NCBI GenBank assembly: GCA_013822125.1
Contig: PNJY01000009.1
Location: forward strand, 1-43,525
Source: Erythrobacter sp.
GTDB lineage: Bacteria > Pseudomonadota > Alphaproteobacteria > Sphingomonadales > Sphingomonadaceae
Length of the DNA stretch: 43,525 bases
Direction of reading: 5' to 3'
A program made the translations under genes and the position numbers. Below the pieces are notes generated by a model. The model saw only the letters and a list, made by a program, of their open reading frames with translations. It searched no databases and was not told where the DNA came from. Below are positions 35,427-43,213 of this stretch, piece after piece. Within the stretch, counting starts at the first letter, position 1. Each line of letters opens with the position of its first letter.

Positions 35427-36317
35427 ATGCAAGCCATGGAATTGCCCCCCAAGCCATGGCCGACAGGTGTTGCCGAACAGTGCGAGCCACTGGTACGGCG
35501 CGTGCTCGCCCCCAATCCCTCGCCCTATACCTACACCGGCACGCAGACCTACATCGTAGGTGCGGCAGGGGACGTGGCAGTGATCGATCCGGGTCCGGCA
35601 GAGCCCGCACATATCGCGGCCATTCTGGCGGCAGTGGGCGATGCGCGCGTGACGGCGATCATGTGCACGCACACGCACCGCGACCATTCGCCCGCCGCAG
35701 CGCCGCTGAAGGCACTGACCGGGGCGTCTGTGGTCGGCTGCGCACCGCTGGTGATCGACAGCGATTTGCCGCGTTCGGATGAAGCTTTCGATCCCGCCTA
35801 TGCACCGGATCGGGTACTGGAGGATGGTGAGGCAATGTCAGGCCTCGGCTGGACCCTGCGCGCGATCCACACGCCGGGCCACACGTCCAACCATCTGTGT
35901 TACGCGCTCGAGGAATCGGACGCGCTGTTCACCGGCGATCATGTGATGGGCTGGTCGACCAGCGTGGTCATTCCGCCCGATGGCGACATGGGCGATTACA
36001 TGCGCAGCCTCGATCTGCTCCAGACGCGCGCAAAAAATGGGGTGGACCGGGTCTATTATTCGGCGCATGGCGATCCGATCATGAAGCCGCGCCAATTGGT
36101 GCGCGGGATGATCGGCCACCGCCGCCAGCGCGAGAACCAGATCCTGCGCCTGTTGGCCGAGCGCGCCCGGGCCGTCGTCGAGTTCATTCCCGATATGTAC
36201 AAGGGGCTCGATCCGCGCCTTACCGGCGCGGCGCAGATGAGCGTGACGGCGCATCTGCTCGATCTCGAAAAGCGCGGCATCGTGGCGCGCACAGGCGAGA
36301 TCTGGCGCTCGGCCTGA
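35427..36317 (+). CDS. Metallo-beta-lactamase-fold hydrolase (LACTB2-like)
   Basis: 296 residues from the chosen start. The metal-binding motif THTHRDH, the later His in TPGHTSNH, the bridging Asp in FTGDHVMGW and the final His in YSAHGDP complete a two-metal site. A C-terminal winged-helix part (MSVTAHLLDLEKRGIVAR) is typical of the LACTB2-like branch, whose members are hydrolases or ribonucleases; the substrate is unknown. The start is uncertain: ATGs at 35385, 35427 and 35436 are all in frame without a convincing ribosome binding site, and homology begins at about LPPKPWPTGVAEQ. Confidence 0.88.
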   Translation: MQAMELPPKPWPTGVAEQCEPLVRRVLAPNPSPYTYTGTQTYIVGAAGDVAVIDPGPAEPAHIAAILAAVGDARVTAIMCTHTHRDHSPAAAPLKALTGASVVGCAPLVIDSDLPRSDEAFDPAYAPDRVLEDGEAMSGLGWTLRAIHTPGHTSNHLCYALEESDALFTGDHVMGWSTSVVIPPDGDMGDYMRSLDLLQTRAKNGVDRVYYSAHGDPIMKPRQLVRGMIGHRRQRENQILRLLAERARAVVEFIPDMYKGLDPRLTGAAQMSVTAHLLDLEKRGIVARTGEIWRSA

Positions 36318-36419
36318 CGCACCGGGCCGACGGATTAATCGCCACAATCAACCCACTTCCTTCTCGGTGCCAAGCGCGTTATGCAGCCCCCGGGACTTTG
36401 AGGTTAGGGGAAACCAGGG

Positions 36420-37193
36420 ATGGCCACGACATCCGATTGCACGCCGGGCGTGAGCGACAATACGCGCTATTTCCAGATAATGGCCTGGGTGATGACGCTC
36501 ATCATCGTGGCCGGCTTCGTCACGAACCTGGCGCTGGGGCGATCGAGCTTCGCCGTGCCGTGGCCATACCATGTCCACGGCTTGGTGTTCTTCGGTTGGG
36601 TGGCGATCTTTCTGGCGCAGAACACCTTAATTGCAGGCGGCAATATCGCCATGCACAAACGGCTGGGCCGGATCGCATACTTCTGGATACCGCTGATGGT
36701 GGTGATGGGCTTCACCATCATGTTCGTCTCGCTGCGCCGCGGCGGCGGGCCGTTCTTCTTCGACCAGAACGAGTTCATGATCAGCAATACGTTGCAGCTG
36801 CTGATCTTCGGCGGGCTTGCATTCGCTTCGCTACGCTCGCGCCGCTATTCGGGTTGGCACCGGCGGTTGATGTTCTGCGCGATGGCGATCCTGACCGGAC
36901 CGGGGCTCGGTCGTTTGCTGCCCATGCCGCTCCTCATCCCCAATGCCTGGCGCATCATGGTGGTGGTGACGATGATCATTCCTGTGATCGGCATGATCGT
37001 CGACTTGCGGCGCAGCGGCAAAGTGCACCCGGCGTGGTTCTGGGGCGTTGGCATCGTATTGGCCGGGCAGGCTGTGGCCGATCTCATAGCCTACAGCCCG
37101 CTAGGCGTTTCGCTGACCGAACAAGTCCTGGCGGGAGCACCCGGGGCCGAGCGCCCGATGGCAGCATTCCTGCCGCCGGGTTTCAGTATGTAG
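36420..37193 (+). CDS. Multi-pass membrane protein of unknown function
   Basis: 257 residues with about seven hydrophobic helices. After the first helix comes YHVHGLVFFGWVAIFLAQN, then an HKRLGR motif in a loop, then FWIPLMVVMGFTIMF. A second loop has WHRRLMF, and a third part is PNAWRIMVVVTMII. The paired His-Arg loop motifs (HKRLGR, WHRRL) recall heme-handling or DUF2306-like membrane proteins, but I do not recognise the family with certainty. GGGGA lies 8 bases before the ATG. It is likely transcribed alone or with nadA (106-base gap). Confidence 0.75.
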   Translation: MATTSDCTPGVSDNTRYFQIMAWVMTLIIVAGFVTNLALGRSSFAVPWPYHVHGLVFFGWVAIFLAQNTLIAGGNIAMHKRLGRIAYFWIPLMVVMGFTIMFVSLRRGGGPFFFDQNEFMISNTLQLLIFGGLAFASLRSRRYSGWHRRLMFCAMAILTGPGLGRLLPMPLLIPNAWRIMVVVTMIIPVIGMIVDLRRSGKVHPAWFWGVGIVLAGQAVADLIAYSPLGVSLTEQVLAGAPGAERPMAAFLPPGFSM

Positions 37194-37299
37194 ATTCTGT
37201 TTCAGCTACACCGAAACCGTTCGGCACCGGCCCAAACCCGCTCGCAAAATGCAGCCGGACCCCTATATGGACATCGACTGCAACTGACGGACGAGTTTG

Positions 37300-38292
37300 A
37301 TGGGCGTCGAAATGAAAATCCCTGCCGGCAGCGACCTGCTTGCCGAAATCGACCGCCTGCGCAAGGAACGCAACGCGGTGATCCTGGCGCACTATTACCA
37401 GACGGCCGATATCCAGGACATCGCCGATTTCGTGGGTGACAGCCTCGACCTGTCGCGCAAGGCGGCGGAAACCGATGCCGACGTCATCGTCTTCTGCGGG
37501 GTCAAGTTCATGGCCGATACCGCCAAGATCCTCAGCCCTGACAAGATCGTGGTGCTGCCCGATATGGACGCCGGGTGCAGCCTGGAGGATTCGTGCCCTC
37601 CGGAGAAATTCAAGGCGTTCCGCGCCGCGCACCCCGATCACATCGCGCTGACCTACATCAACTGTTCGACCGAGGTGAAGGCGCTGAGCGACGTGATCGT
37701 CACCAGTTCAAGCGCCGAGACGATCCTCGCGCAGATACCGCCCGAACAGAAGATCATCTTCGGGCCGGACCGGCACCTGGGCGGATATCTCAGCCGCAAG
37801 TTCGGGCGCGAGATGCTGCTGTGGCCGGGGGTGTGCATCGTCCATGAGGCTTTCAGCGAAACCGAGCTGATGAAGCTAAAGGCGCAATATCCCGGCGCGC
37901 CCGTGGCCGCGCATCCCGAATGCCCGCCTTCGATCATCGACCATGCCGATTATGTCGGCTCGACCAGCGGCATCTTGAAGTTCGCCAAGGAGTTTGCAGG
38001 CGATACGCTGATCGTCGCGACCGAGCCGCATATCATCCATCAGATGGAAAAGGCACTGCCCGAAAAGACCTTCATCGGCGCGCCGGGGGCCGACGGGAAC
38101 TGCTCGTGCAACATCTGCCCCTACATGGCGCTCAACACGATGGAGAAGCTCTACGCCGCGCTGCGCGACCTCGAGCCGCGGATCGAGATCGAGGAAGGCC
38201 TGCGGCTCAAGGCCAAGCGTAGCCTCGACAAGATGCTCGAAATGGCGGGCGGCACTGTCGGCAAGGGCGATTTGGGTCCGAGCGGGGATTGA
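37300..38292 (+). CDS. nadA: Quinolinate synthase A
   Basis: 330 residues. Condenses iminoaspartate with dihydroxyacetone phosphate to quinolinate, the NAD precursor. Conserved blocks are AHYYQTADIQD, FCGVKFMADTAK, DMDAGCSLEDSCP (C93), YINCSTEVKA, FGPDRHLGGY, WPGVCIVHE (C179), HPECPP, GSTSGI and CSCNICPYM (C268/C270/C273). C93, C179 and one of the last three should bind the [4Fe-4S] cluster. The ATG at 37300 is preferred over the TTG at 37297. nadB and nadC are not adjacent. Only 7 bases separate it from the next gene. Confidence 0.96.
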   Translation: MGVEMKIPAGSDLLAEIDRLRKERNAVILAHYYQTADIQDIADFVGDSLDLSRKAAETDADVIVFCGVKFMADTAKILSPDKIVVLPDMDAGCSLEDSCPPEKFKAFRAAHPDHIALTYINCSTEVKALSDVIVTSSSAETILAQIPPEQKIIFGPDRHLGGYLSRKFGREMLLWPGVCIVHEAFSETELMKLKAQYPGAPVAAHPECPPSIIDHADYVGSTSGILKFAKEFAGDTLIVATEPHIIHQMEKALPEKTFIGAPGADGNCSCNICPYMALNTMEKLYAALRDLEPRIEIEEGLRLKAKRSLDKMLEMAGGTVGKGDLGPSGD

Positions 38293-38299
38293 TTATCAG

Positions 38300-38800
38300 G
38301 TGATCGACTGGGACGCCTTTAGCTGGGAGGCCTTCGCTACACTTGTGACTGGCGTTGTAGCGGTGGCGGCAGCCTTCGTCGTCGGTCGGAGGCAGCTGAC
38401 GATACATGAGCAGCAAACACGTTTGCAGGAACTGGAGCTGCGATCTGACCTGTTCGATCGTCGTTACGCGGTTTACGAGAAGGTGAGGCAGTTTCTGCTC
38501 TATATTATGCAACACGCACAATATCCCGAATTGGAACTCGAACAAAGCTTCCTGACGGCCATGGGAGAGTCGAAGTTTCTCTTTGGCGACAAAGTGCAGG
38601 GCGCCCTCCAGGAAATCTGGAAACGAGCCCTGGCGTACCGTGTACTGAAGGTGGAAATGGCGAGAATCTATCAGGCAGAGGGTCACTACGGTGACGGAAA
38701 CCCGCAAAGGGAGTTTGACGCAACTAGTTGGTTAAGCAGCCAGTTTCGCGCTCTTCCGGACTTATTCGACGAATTGAAGCTCAGCGGACGCCTTCTGTAG
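38300..38800 (+). CDS. Membrane-anchored protein of unknown function
   Basis: 166 residues from a GTG start. One membrane helix near the N-terminus (about 12-30, ATLVTGVVAVAAAFVVGRR) is followed by a charged coiled-coil segment (QLTIHEQQTRLQELELRSDL) and a helical cytoplasmic domain (RRYAVYEKVRQFLLYIMQ, then a FLFGDKVQGALQEIW segment). This layout, one helix followed by a helical domain with a DRRYAVYEKV stretch, recurs in hypothetical proteins of accessory regions. By eye the gene is more AT-rich and its codon use less GC-biased at third positions than nadA. No ribosome binding site is clear; it may depend on nadA translation. It lies just before a toxin-antitoxin pair. Confidence 0.7.
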   Translation: MIDWDAFSWEAFATLVTGVVAVAAAFVVGRRQLTIHEQQTRLQELELRSDLFDRRYAVYEKVRQFLLYIMQHAQYPELELEQSFLTAMGESKFLFGDKVQGALQEIWKRALAYRVLKVEMARIYQAEGHYGDGNPQREFDATSWLSSQFRALPDLFDELKLSGRLL

Positions 38801-38836
38801 TCACCAATCCAGTTACCTCTGGAGCTAATGACGCTA

Positions 38837-39127
38837 TCACCCCGCAATAACCCGCCGCACCACCTCCGGCTCCGCCTCGATCACCTTGAGATAAGCGCGA
38901 ACCGCAGGCGGCGGCATGTAACGGCCGATCTCGTACTGGCGGATGCTGTTCGCTGGGATACCGAACACGTCCGCGAACTCCTTCTGGGTCAGGCCCAGCC
39001 GGTTACGCAGCTTGCGGACGCGGCGGCCCATCAAACCGCGTTCGAGCGCCGCCTGGGTAACGTCGAAATCCTCCGGATCGTTCGGATCAGCCGGAATGGC
39101 GATCGTAGTCTCTTTGTTCACTCGCAT
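38837..39127 (-). CDS. XRE-type antitoxin of a BrnT-like toxin-antitoxin pair
   Basis: 96 residues. A short N-terminal arm (ETTIAIPADPNDPEDFDV) precedes a Cro/C1-type helix-turn-helix, RNRLGLTQKEFADVFGIP and SIRQYEIGR (about 42-72). Such HTH proteins beside BrnT toxins are antitoxins and autorepressors. The start lies inside the toxin gene, 41 bases before its end, with GAGGCGGAG just upstream, giving coupled translation. The antitoxin is second in the operon, as in BrnTA and HigBA systems. Confidence 0.88.
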   Translation of the reverse strand: MRVNKETTIAIPADPNDPEDFDVTQAALERGLMGRRVRKLRNRLGLTQKEFADVFGIPANSIRQYEIGRYMPPPAVRAYLKVIEAEPEVVRRVIAG

Positions 39128-39362
39128 TGCTCCGCCTCACCGAAATCAGCCTGACGACATCGCCCCGCCAGACGTGGACGACTGTATAATGCCTGCCGTC
39201 AACCAGACCGATCGCCTTGAACCTGTCTTCGCCGTCGATCGGTCGGTGCGAGGCGACGACGACATGGTCCTCATGGTCAAACACCCTCCGCCCGAACGCC
39301 AGCCGCAGCCGGTGCTTGAACAGATTAGCATCGTCCTTGATCGGATCCCATTCGAACTCCAT
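39087..39362 (-). CDS. brnT: BrnT family toxin (RelE-fold ribonuclease)
   Basis: 91 residues. BrnT pattern: MEFEWDPIKDDANLFKHRL at the N-terminus (the family's FEWDxxKxxxNxxKH), FDHEDH in the middle, and YTVVHVWRGDVVRLISVRR near the C-terminus, which carries the strand and Arg pair of the RelE-like fold. BrnT toxins are ribonucleases that stop translation. The ATG at 39362 starts the family homology; the frame is open to 39446 but upstream codons show none. There is no clear ribosome binding site. The partner here is an XRE protein rather than the ribbon-helix-helix BrnA of the classical pair. Confidence 0.9.
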   Translation of the reverse strand: MEFEWDPIKDDANLFKHRLRLAFGRRVFDHEDHVVVASHRPIDGEDRFKAIGLVDGRHYTVVHVWRGDVVRLISVRRSNASEQRDYDRHSG

Positions 39363-39371
39363 ACTAGCTAC

Positions 39372-39388
39372 TATGTGATTCACACATA
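39372..39388. promoter_or_regulatory. Palindromic operator candidate upstream of the BrnT-XRE operon
   Basis: TATGTG-ATTCA-CACATA (6-bp arms) encloses a second perfect palindrome TGTGA-T-TCACA at 39374-39384. It lies 10-26 bases upstream of the toxin start and overlaps a -10-like TATATG on the minus strand. Autoregulation by the HTH antitoxin would be expected from family knowledge; the exact promoter is inference. Confidence 0.55.
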
Positions 39389-39423
39389 TAGCAACGACGG
39401 AAGAAAGTCGAGGACATTGACAT

Positions 39424-40314
39424 CTACCCCCGCCTCCCCCGCGCAATCGCCAGCGCGCCGCCGACCATCACCATGCCCAGAAGATCGAGCCCGGTAAGCA
39501 CCTCGCCGAACACCGCATAGCCGGTCAACGCGGCGACGGCGGGCTGCGTCAGCAAGGCCAGCCCGATCACCAGCGACGAGAAGTGCCTTAGCACCCAGAT
39601 CAGCAGCCCCTGCCCCACGATCTGGCTGAAGAACGCCAGCGCCACCAGCGGGCCCCAATCGCCGGGCCAGATTGGCTCGCCCAGTATTGCGGCCAGCGCC
39701 AGCAGCAGCGGGCAGGCAAACAGGCTGACCCACACCAGCAGGCTCCACCCTCCAATATCCTTGCGCGCATCCTTGAGCGTGATCAGATAGACCGCATAGA
39801 GCAGCCCGGCAGCAAGGCAGAACAGGTCGCCGATCAGCGTGGCAGTCGAAATTTCGAGGCTACGCCCCATCAGGATCGCCGTGCCGACCAGCGCGAAGGC
39901 AATCGCCAGCCACTCGGCGCGGCGCGGCAGATGGCGCGCGACGAAGAAGCCCCAGAACATCAATACCAGGCTGCCCGAATTGCCGAACAGCGCGGCATTG
40001 CCCAACCGGGTATATTCGATCCCGACATGCCATGCCGCCAGATCAAGCCCGAAGGTTACCGCCCCCAGCCAAATCCAGAACATCGTCCTGCGCGGTATGC
40101 TGCCAAGCCTCTGCCCGGTCCTGTGCGCCATCAGCGCGAAGAACGGCAGCGCCAGGAACAATCGCCAGAACCCGGCGGCCACCGGCCCGCTGTCGGCCAA
40201 TCGGACGAACCACGGACCCAGTGCAAGCGCCACATTCGCGATGAGCAGTGCCGCCAGCAGCAACCAGCTGCGCGGCGTGACAAGATTTGCTTCCAATGCC
40301 CCCTGCTTTTCCAT
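39424..40314 (-). CDS. EamA/DMT superfamily transporter
   Basis: 296 residues with ten predicted membrane helices in two EamA repeats. The first repeat starts at LLLAALLIANVALALGPWFV and the second at LIGDLFCLAAGLLYAVYLITL. Typical small-residue helix motifs and the end of each repeat (FGEVLTGLDLLGMVMVGGAL) are visible. The family exports amino acids or other metabolites; the substrate is unknown. The ATG at 40314 is chosen (AGGGCG about 8 bases upstream) over the GTG at 40332. It is divergent from the Old Yellow Enzyme gene with 66 bases between. Confidence 0.9.
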   Translation of the reverse strand: MEKQGALEANLVTPRSWLLLAALLIANVALALGPWFVRLADSGPVAAGFWRLFLALPFFALMAHRTGQRLGSIPRRTMFWIWLGAVTFGLDLAAWHVGIEYTRLGNAALFGNSGSLVLMFWGFFVARHLPRRAEWLAIAFALVGTAILMGRSLEISTATLIGDLFCLAAGLLYAVYLITLKDARKDIGGWSLLVWVSLFACPLLLALAAILGEPIWPGDWGPLVALAFFSQIVGQGLLIWVLRHFSSLVIGLALLTQPAVAALTGYAVFGEVLTGLDLLGMVMVGGALAIARGRRG

Positions 40315-40380
40315 GGGTTGCGCCCTAAACACGAAATCCCCAAGTGCGAAGGCGAATTGCAGACAAGGAAGGAATTATCG

Positions 40381-41478
40381 GTGACTGCTACGCTGTTCGA
40401 ACCTGTGAAGCTTGGCGCGATCGAGGCGCGCAACCGGATCGTCATGGCACCGCTGACGCGCGGCCGCGCGACATTGCCGGGGTCCGTCCCCAACGAAATG
40501 ATGGCGATGTATTACCGCCAGCGCGCCGGTGCGGGGCTGATCATCAGCGAAGCGACCGGGATCAGTGTCGAGGGATTGGGCTGGCCTTCCGCACCCGGCA
40601 TCTGGAGCGAGGAACAGGTCGAAGGCTGGAAGCTGACGACCGGTGCGGTGCATGAAGAAGGCGGCGCGATCGTGCTGCAACTGTGGCACATGGGCCGCCT
40701 GGTTCACCCCGATTTTCTCGGCGGGCAGCCCCCCGTATCGGCCTCGGCCACGACCGCGCCCGATCATGCGCACACGCCGACGGGCCGCAAGCCCTATGAA
40801 CAGGCACGCGCGCTGAGCGTCGAGGAAATCGCACGCGTGGTGGGCGATTATCGCCACGCCGCCGAAAATGCGAAGAAGGCCGGGTTCGACGGCGTGCAAT
40901 TGCACGGCGCCAACGGCTATCTGGTTGATCAGTTTCTGCGCGACGGCACCAATCTGCGCAGTGATGACTATGGCGGCTCGCCCGAAAACCGCGTTCGTTT
41001 CATGCGCGAAGTGCTCGAAGCGCTGGTCGATGTCTGGGGCGCAGATCGGGTAGGTATCCGCCTGTCACCCAATGGCGAAACGCAGGGCTGCGATGACAGC
41101 AATCCTGCACAAACCTTTGGCGCGGCGGCGCGCGTAATCGAGGACCTGGGCTTGGGCTTCCTGGAACTGCGCGAGCCGGGCCCCGATGGCACCTTCGGGC
41201 GCACCGATGTGCCCGGGCAAAGCCCACTGATCCGGCAGATCTATTCGGGGGCGCTGGTGCTCAACAGCGATTACGATGCCGCGCGCGCCGTTAACGATAT
41301 AGAATCCAAGGCCTGCGATGCTGTGAGCTTCGGGCGTCCGTTCATCTCAAATCCCGATCTGCCAGAGCGGATCAGAATCGGGGCAGAATGGGCACCCAAC
41401 CGGGATGTGCCGCAAAGCTGGTATCTCCCCGGCCCCACGGGATATATTGATTATCCCAAGTTGGCCGAGGTGGCCTAG
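40381..41478 (+). CDS. Old Yellow Enzyme family NADH:flavin oxidoreductase
   Basis: 365 residues, FMN-binding TIM barrel. Family motifs: MAPLTRGRA near the N-terminus, QLWHMGRL, the substrate-binding HGANGYLVDQFLRDGTNLR and DDYGGS, and the phosphate-binding FGRPFISNPDLP near the end. The His-Ala-Asn of HGAN corresponds to the substrate-binding pair of classical OYEs (NemA-like reductases of electrophilic alkenes). The GTG at 40381 has GGAAGGA 7-8 bases upstream. The physiological substrate is unknown. It is followed after 42 bases by a CitE-like gene on the same strand. Confidence 0.93.
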   Translation: MTATLFEPVKLGAIEARNRIVMAPLTRGRATLPGSVPNEMMAMYYRQRAGAGLIISEATGISVEGLGWPSAPGIWSEEQVEGWKLTTGAVHEEGGAIVLQLWHMGRLVHPDFLGGQPPVSASATTAPDHAHTPTGRKPYEQARALSVEEIARVVGDYRHAAENAKKAGFDGVQLHGANGYLVDQFLRDGTNLRSDDYGGSPENRVRFMREVLEALVDVWGADRVGIRLSPNGETQGCDDSNPAQTFGAAARVIEDLGLGFLELREPGPDGTFGRTDVPGQSPLIRQIYSGALVLNSDYDAARAVNDIESKACDAVSFGRPFISNPDLPERIRIGAEWAPNRDVPQSWYLPGPTGYIDYPKLAEVA

Positions 41479-41520
41479 CTCGGGCGGAACCGCATCCCGC
41501 CGGGAACAGGAGTGGCGGTA

Positions 41521-42423
41521 ATGCGGTCTTGGCTGGTCGTTGCGGCAGACGATGCGGATGCGCTTGAGCAGTCCGCGGTTTCGGGCGCGGATGCGGTGGT
41601 TATCGATCTCGACCACGAAATGGGTGCAAGCCAGCGGGAGGACGCTCGTGAACGCGCGCGCGAGTGGCTCGGGAGTCACCGCTTGCAGGTTGTCGAAGGG
41701 CGGCATTTCACGCGCTGGGTGCGGATTTCGCCTCTCGGTTCGCGCCACTGGCGCGACGATCTGTTCGCGGTGATGCCCGGCGCGCCGCAGGGCATTTTCC
41801 TGCCCGAGGTTCCCGGCCCCGCTCATATCCAGCAATTGGGCGCGGAGTTCTATGAAATCGAACAGCGCGCAGGGATCGCATACGGGGCAACGCAGATCGT
41901 TCCCATGGTTGCGAGCAGCCCCGGCGGCGTGCTCGACATTAGTGCCTTCGCGGGCGAGCCGCACCCGCGGCTGGCCGGTCTGGCATGGGATGCAGCCCAG
42001 CTCGGCGAAAGGATCGATGCCCGCCGCCAGCGTAACGAGCGGGATGAATGGTGCGGTGCATTCGCGTTTGCCCGTGCCCAGATCATTCTGTGCGCCAAGG
42101 CGCACGGGTTGAAGGCAGTCGAGAGCGGGCAACCGGCTGATACCGATCCGGTCCGGCTGGAAAGGATTGCCGAAATTGCCCGCGCCGACGGCTTTTCGGG
42201 CATGTTCGCGCTTCATCCGGAACAGATTTCCGTTATCAACCGCGCCTTTACCGCTAACGAAGGCGAGATCGCACAGGCGCGGCGGATCGAGATGCAGTTT
42301 ACCGCGAACGCACACGCCGAACTTGTCACGCTCGGCAACCGGGTCCTGGAGCCGGTTGACCTTCACCGGGCACGCCAGGTGATCGAGGCGGCGCCAAAGG
42401 GGCGCGGCTTGCCGCTCGGGTAG
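41521..42423 (+). CDS. CitE/HpcH-HpaI aldolase-like protein, divergent at the metal site
   Basis: 300 residues. The overall pattern matches CoA-thioester lyases of the CitE type: RSWLVVAAD start, SGADAVVIDLDHE (the DLED position), WVRISPLGS (the VRIN position), GIFLPEV, and a late AIHPxQI-like block read here as FALHPEQISVINRAF. At the Mg-binding Glu (usually IETAxG) the sequence is MVASSPGG (129-136), so that ligand appears lost, and DLED reads DLDH. Activity as a lyase is therefore doubtful or altered. The ATG at 41521 has AGGAG 8 bases upstream. It may form a unit with the preceding OYE gene. Confidence 0.78.
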   Translation: MRSWLVVAADDADALEQSAVSGADAVVIDLDHEMGASQREDARERAREWLGSHRLQVVEGRHFTRWVRISPLGSRHWRDDLFAVMPGAPQGIFLPEVPGPAHIQQLGAEFYEIEQRAGIAYGATQIVPMVASSPGGVLDISAFAGEPHPRLAGLAWDAAQLGERIDARRQRNERDEWCGAFAFARAQIILCAKAHGLKAVESGQPADTDPVRLERIAEIARADGFSGMFALHPEQISVINRAFTANEGEIAQARRIEMQFTANAHAELVTLGNRVLEPVDLHRARQVIEAAPKGRGLPLG

Positions 42424-42460
42424 AGTTTGCGCCGGCTCGCCACCACCTCACGCCACTGCT

Positions 42461-43213
42461 TCACGTCATCGCGAACAGCCGCCCGGCCAGCCATCCCATG
42501 AAGATCGACAGCAGCACCGCAGTGACGCCGTAGAGCAACGACCATCGTTGCGACGCGAATTCGACAAATCTTTCGAAGCCCACTTTGCGCACTTCGACAT
42601 CGGCCACCGCCGAGGCAATCACCCGCCCATCAGTGATCGCAAAGGTTTCGGCGGTATATTGGCCGATGGGCACATTCGATGGCAGGCCGATGCGCGCCTG
42701 GTAAAGCACCTGTTCGCTGATGGTGACGCCGCCATCTTCCTGCTTGTAAAGCCCCTGGCGCCGCCGCTGATCGACCAGCCCCGCAGAAAAACGTGCCTGC
42801 TGCTCGGGATTGATCTCTCCACTGGGCGAAAGCTGGATGAACTGCGTTCCCAGTTCGTAGATCGCCGCAGTCCGTTCGTCGACGATATCGCGAATCGGCT
42901 GCGATGAGGCGACAGCGAAGAACGATGGGGCGGATCGGAAATCGCTGCTTTCCGCATTCATCCAGATCCCCGCGATCCGCTTTTTCTCGCGCATGCGGAT
43001 CGGCTGCGTGGGGCCCTTGAGCACCACCACGATGTCATATGCCGCCCCGGCGCGGCGGCCGCCGGGATCGAGAATTGCGCCGAACAGCAACAATTCGGTG
43101 CCGGTAAAGCCCTGGCGGATCTGCACCTCGCTCTGCGAAACCTCGGGCACCAGGATCGCATCGCGCTGTCCCGAAAGCATCAACCCGGCCAGGATGAGGA
43201 ACGCCCATCTCAC
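42461..43213 (-). CDS. TIGR02186 family membrane-anchored protein
   Basis: 250 residues. An N-terminal signal peptide (about 1-19) is followed by a long extracytoplasmic domain starting VPEVSQSEVQIRQGFTGTEL, with LLFGAILDPGG and YDIVVVLKGPTQPI in the first half. A single membrane helix is near the C-terminus (about 222-245, LLYGVTAVLLSIFMGWLAG). This is the layout of TIGR02186 proteins, which in alphaproteobacteria are encoded beside a TauE/SafE permease. The start overlaps the permease stop by 4 bases, so they are probably one unit. The role is inferred to be an accessory to the permease. Confidence 0.85.
   Translation of the reverse strand: MRWAFLILAGLMLSGQRDAILVPEVSQSEVQIRQGFTGTELLLFGAILDPGGRRAGAAYDIVVVLKGPTQPIRMREKKRIAGIWMNAESSDFRSAPSFFAVASSQPIRDIVDERTAAIYELGTQFIQLSPSGEINPEQQARFSAGLVDQRRRQGLYKQEDGGVTISEQVLYQARIGLPSNVPIGQYTAETFAITDGRVIASAVADVEVRKVGFERFVEFASQRWSLLYGVTAVLLSIFMGWLAGRLFAMT

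Noticed and set aside
38300-39400. A mobile element or prophage carrying the toxin-antitoxin pair
   Set aside because: No transposase, integrase, terminal inverted repeats or attachment-site duplication is visible around it.
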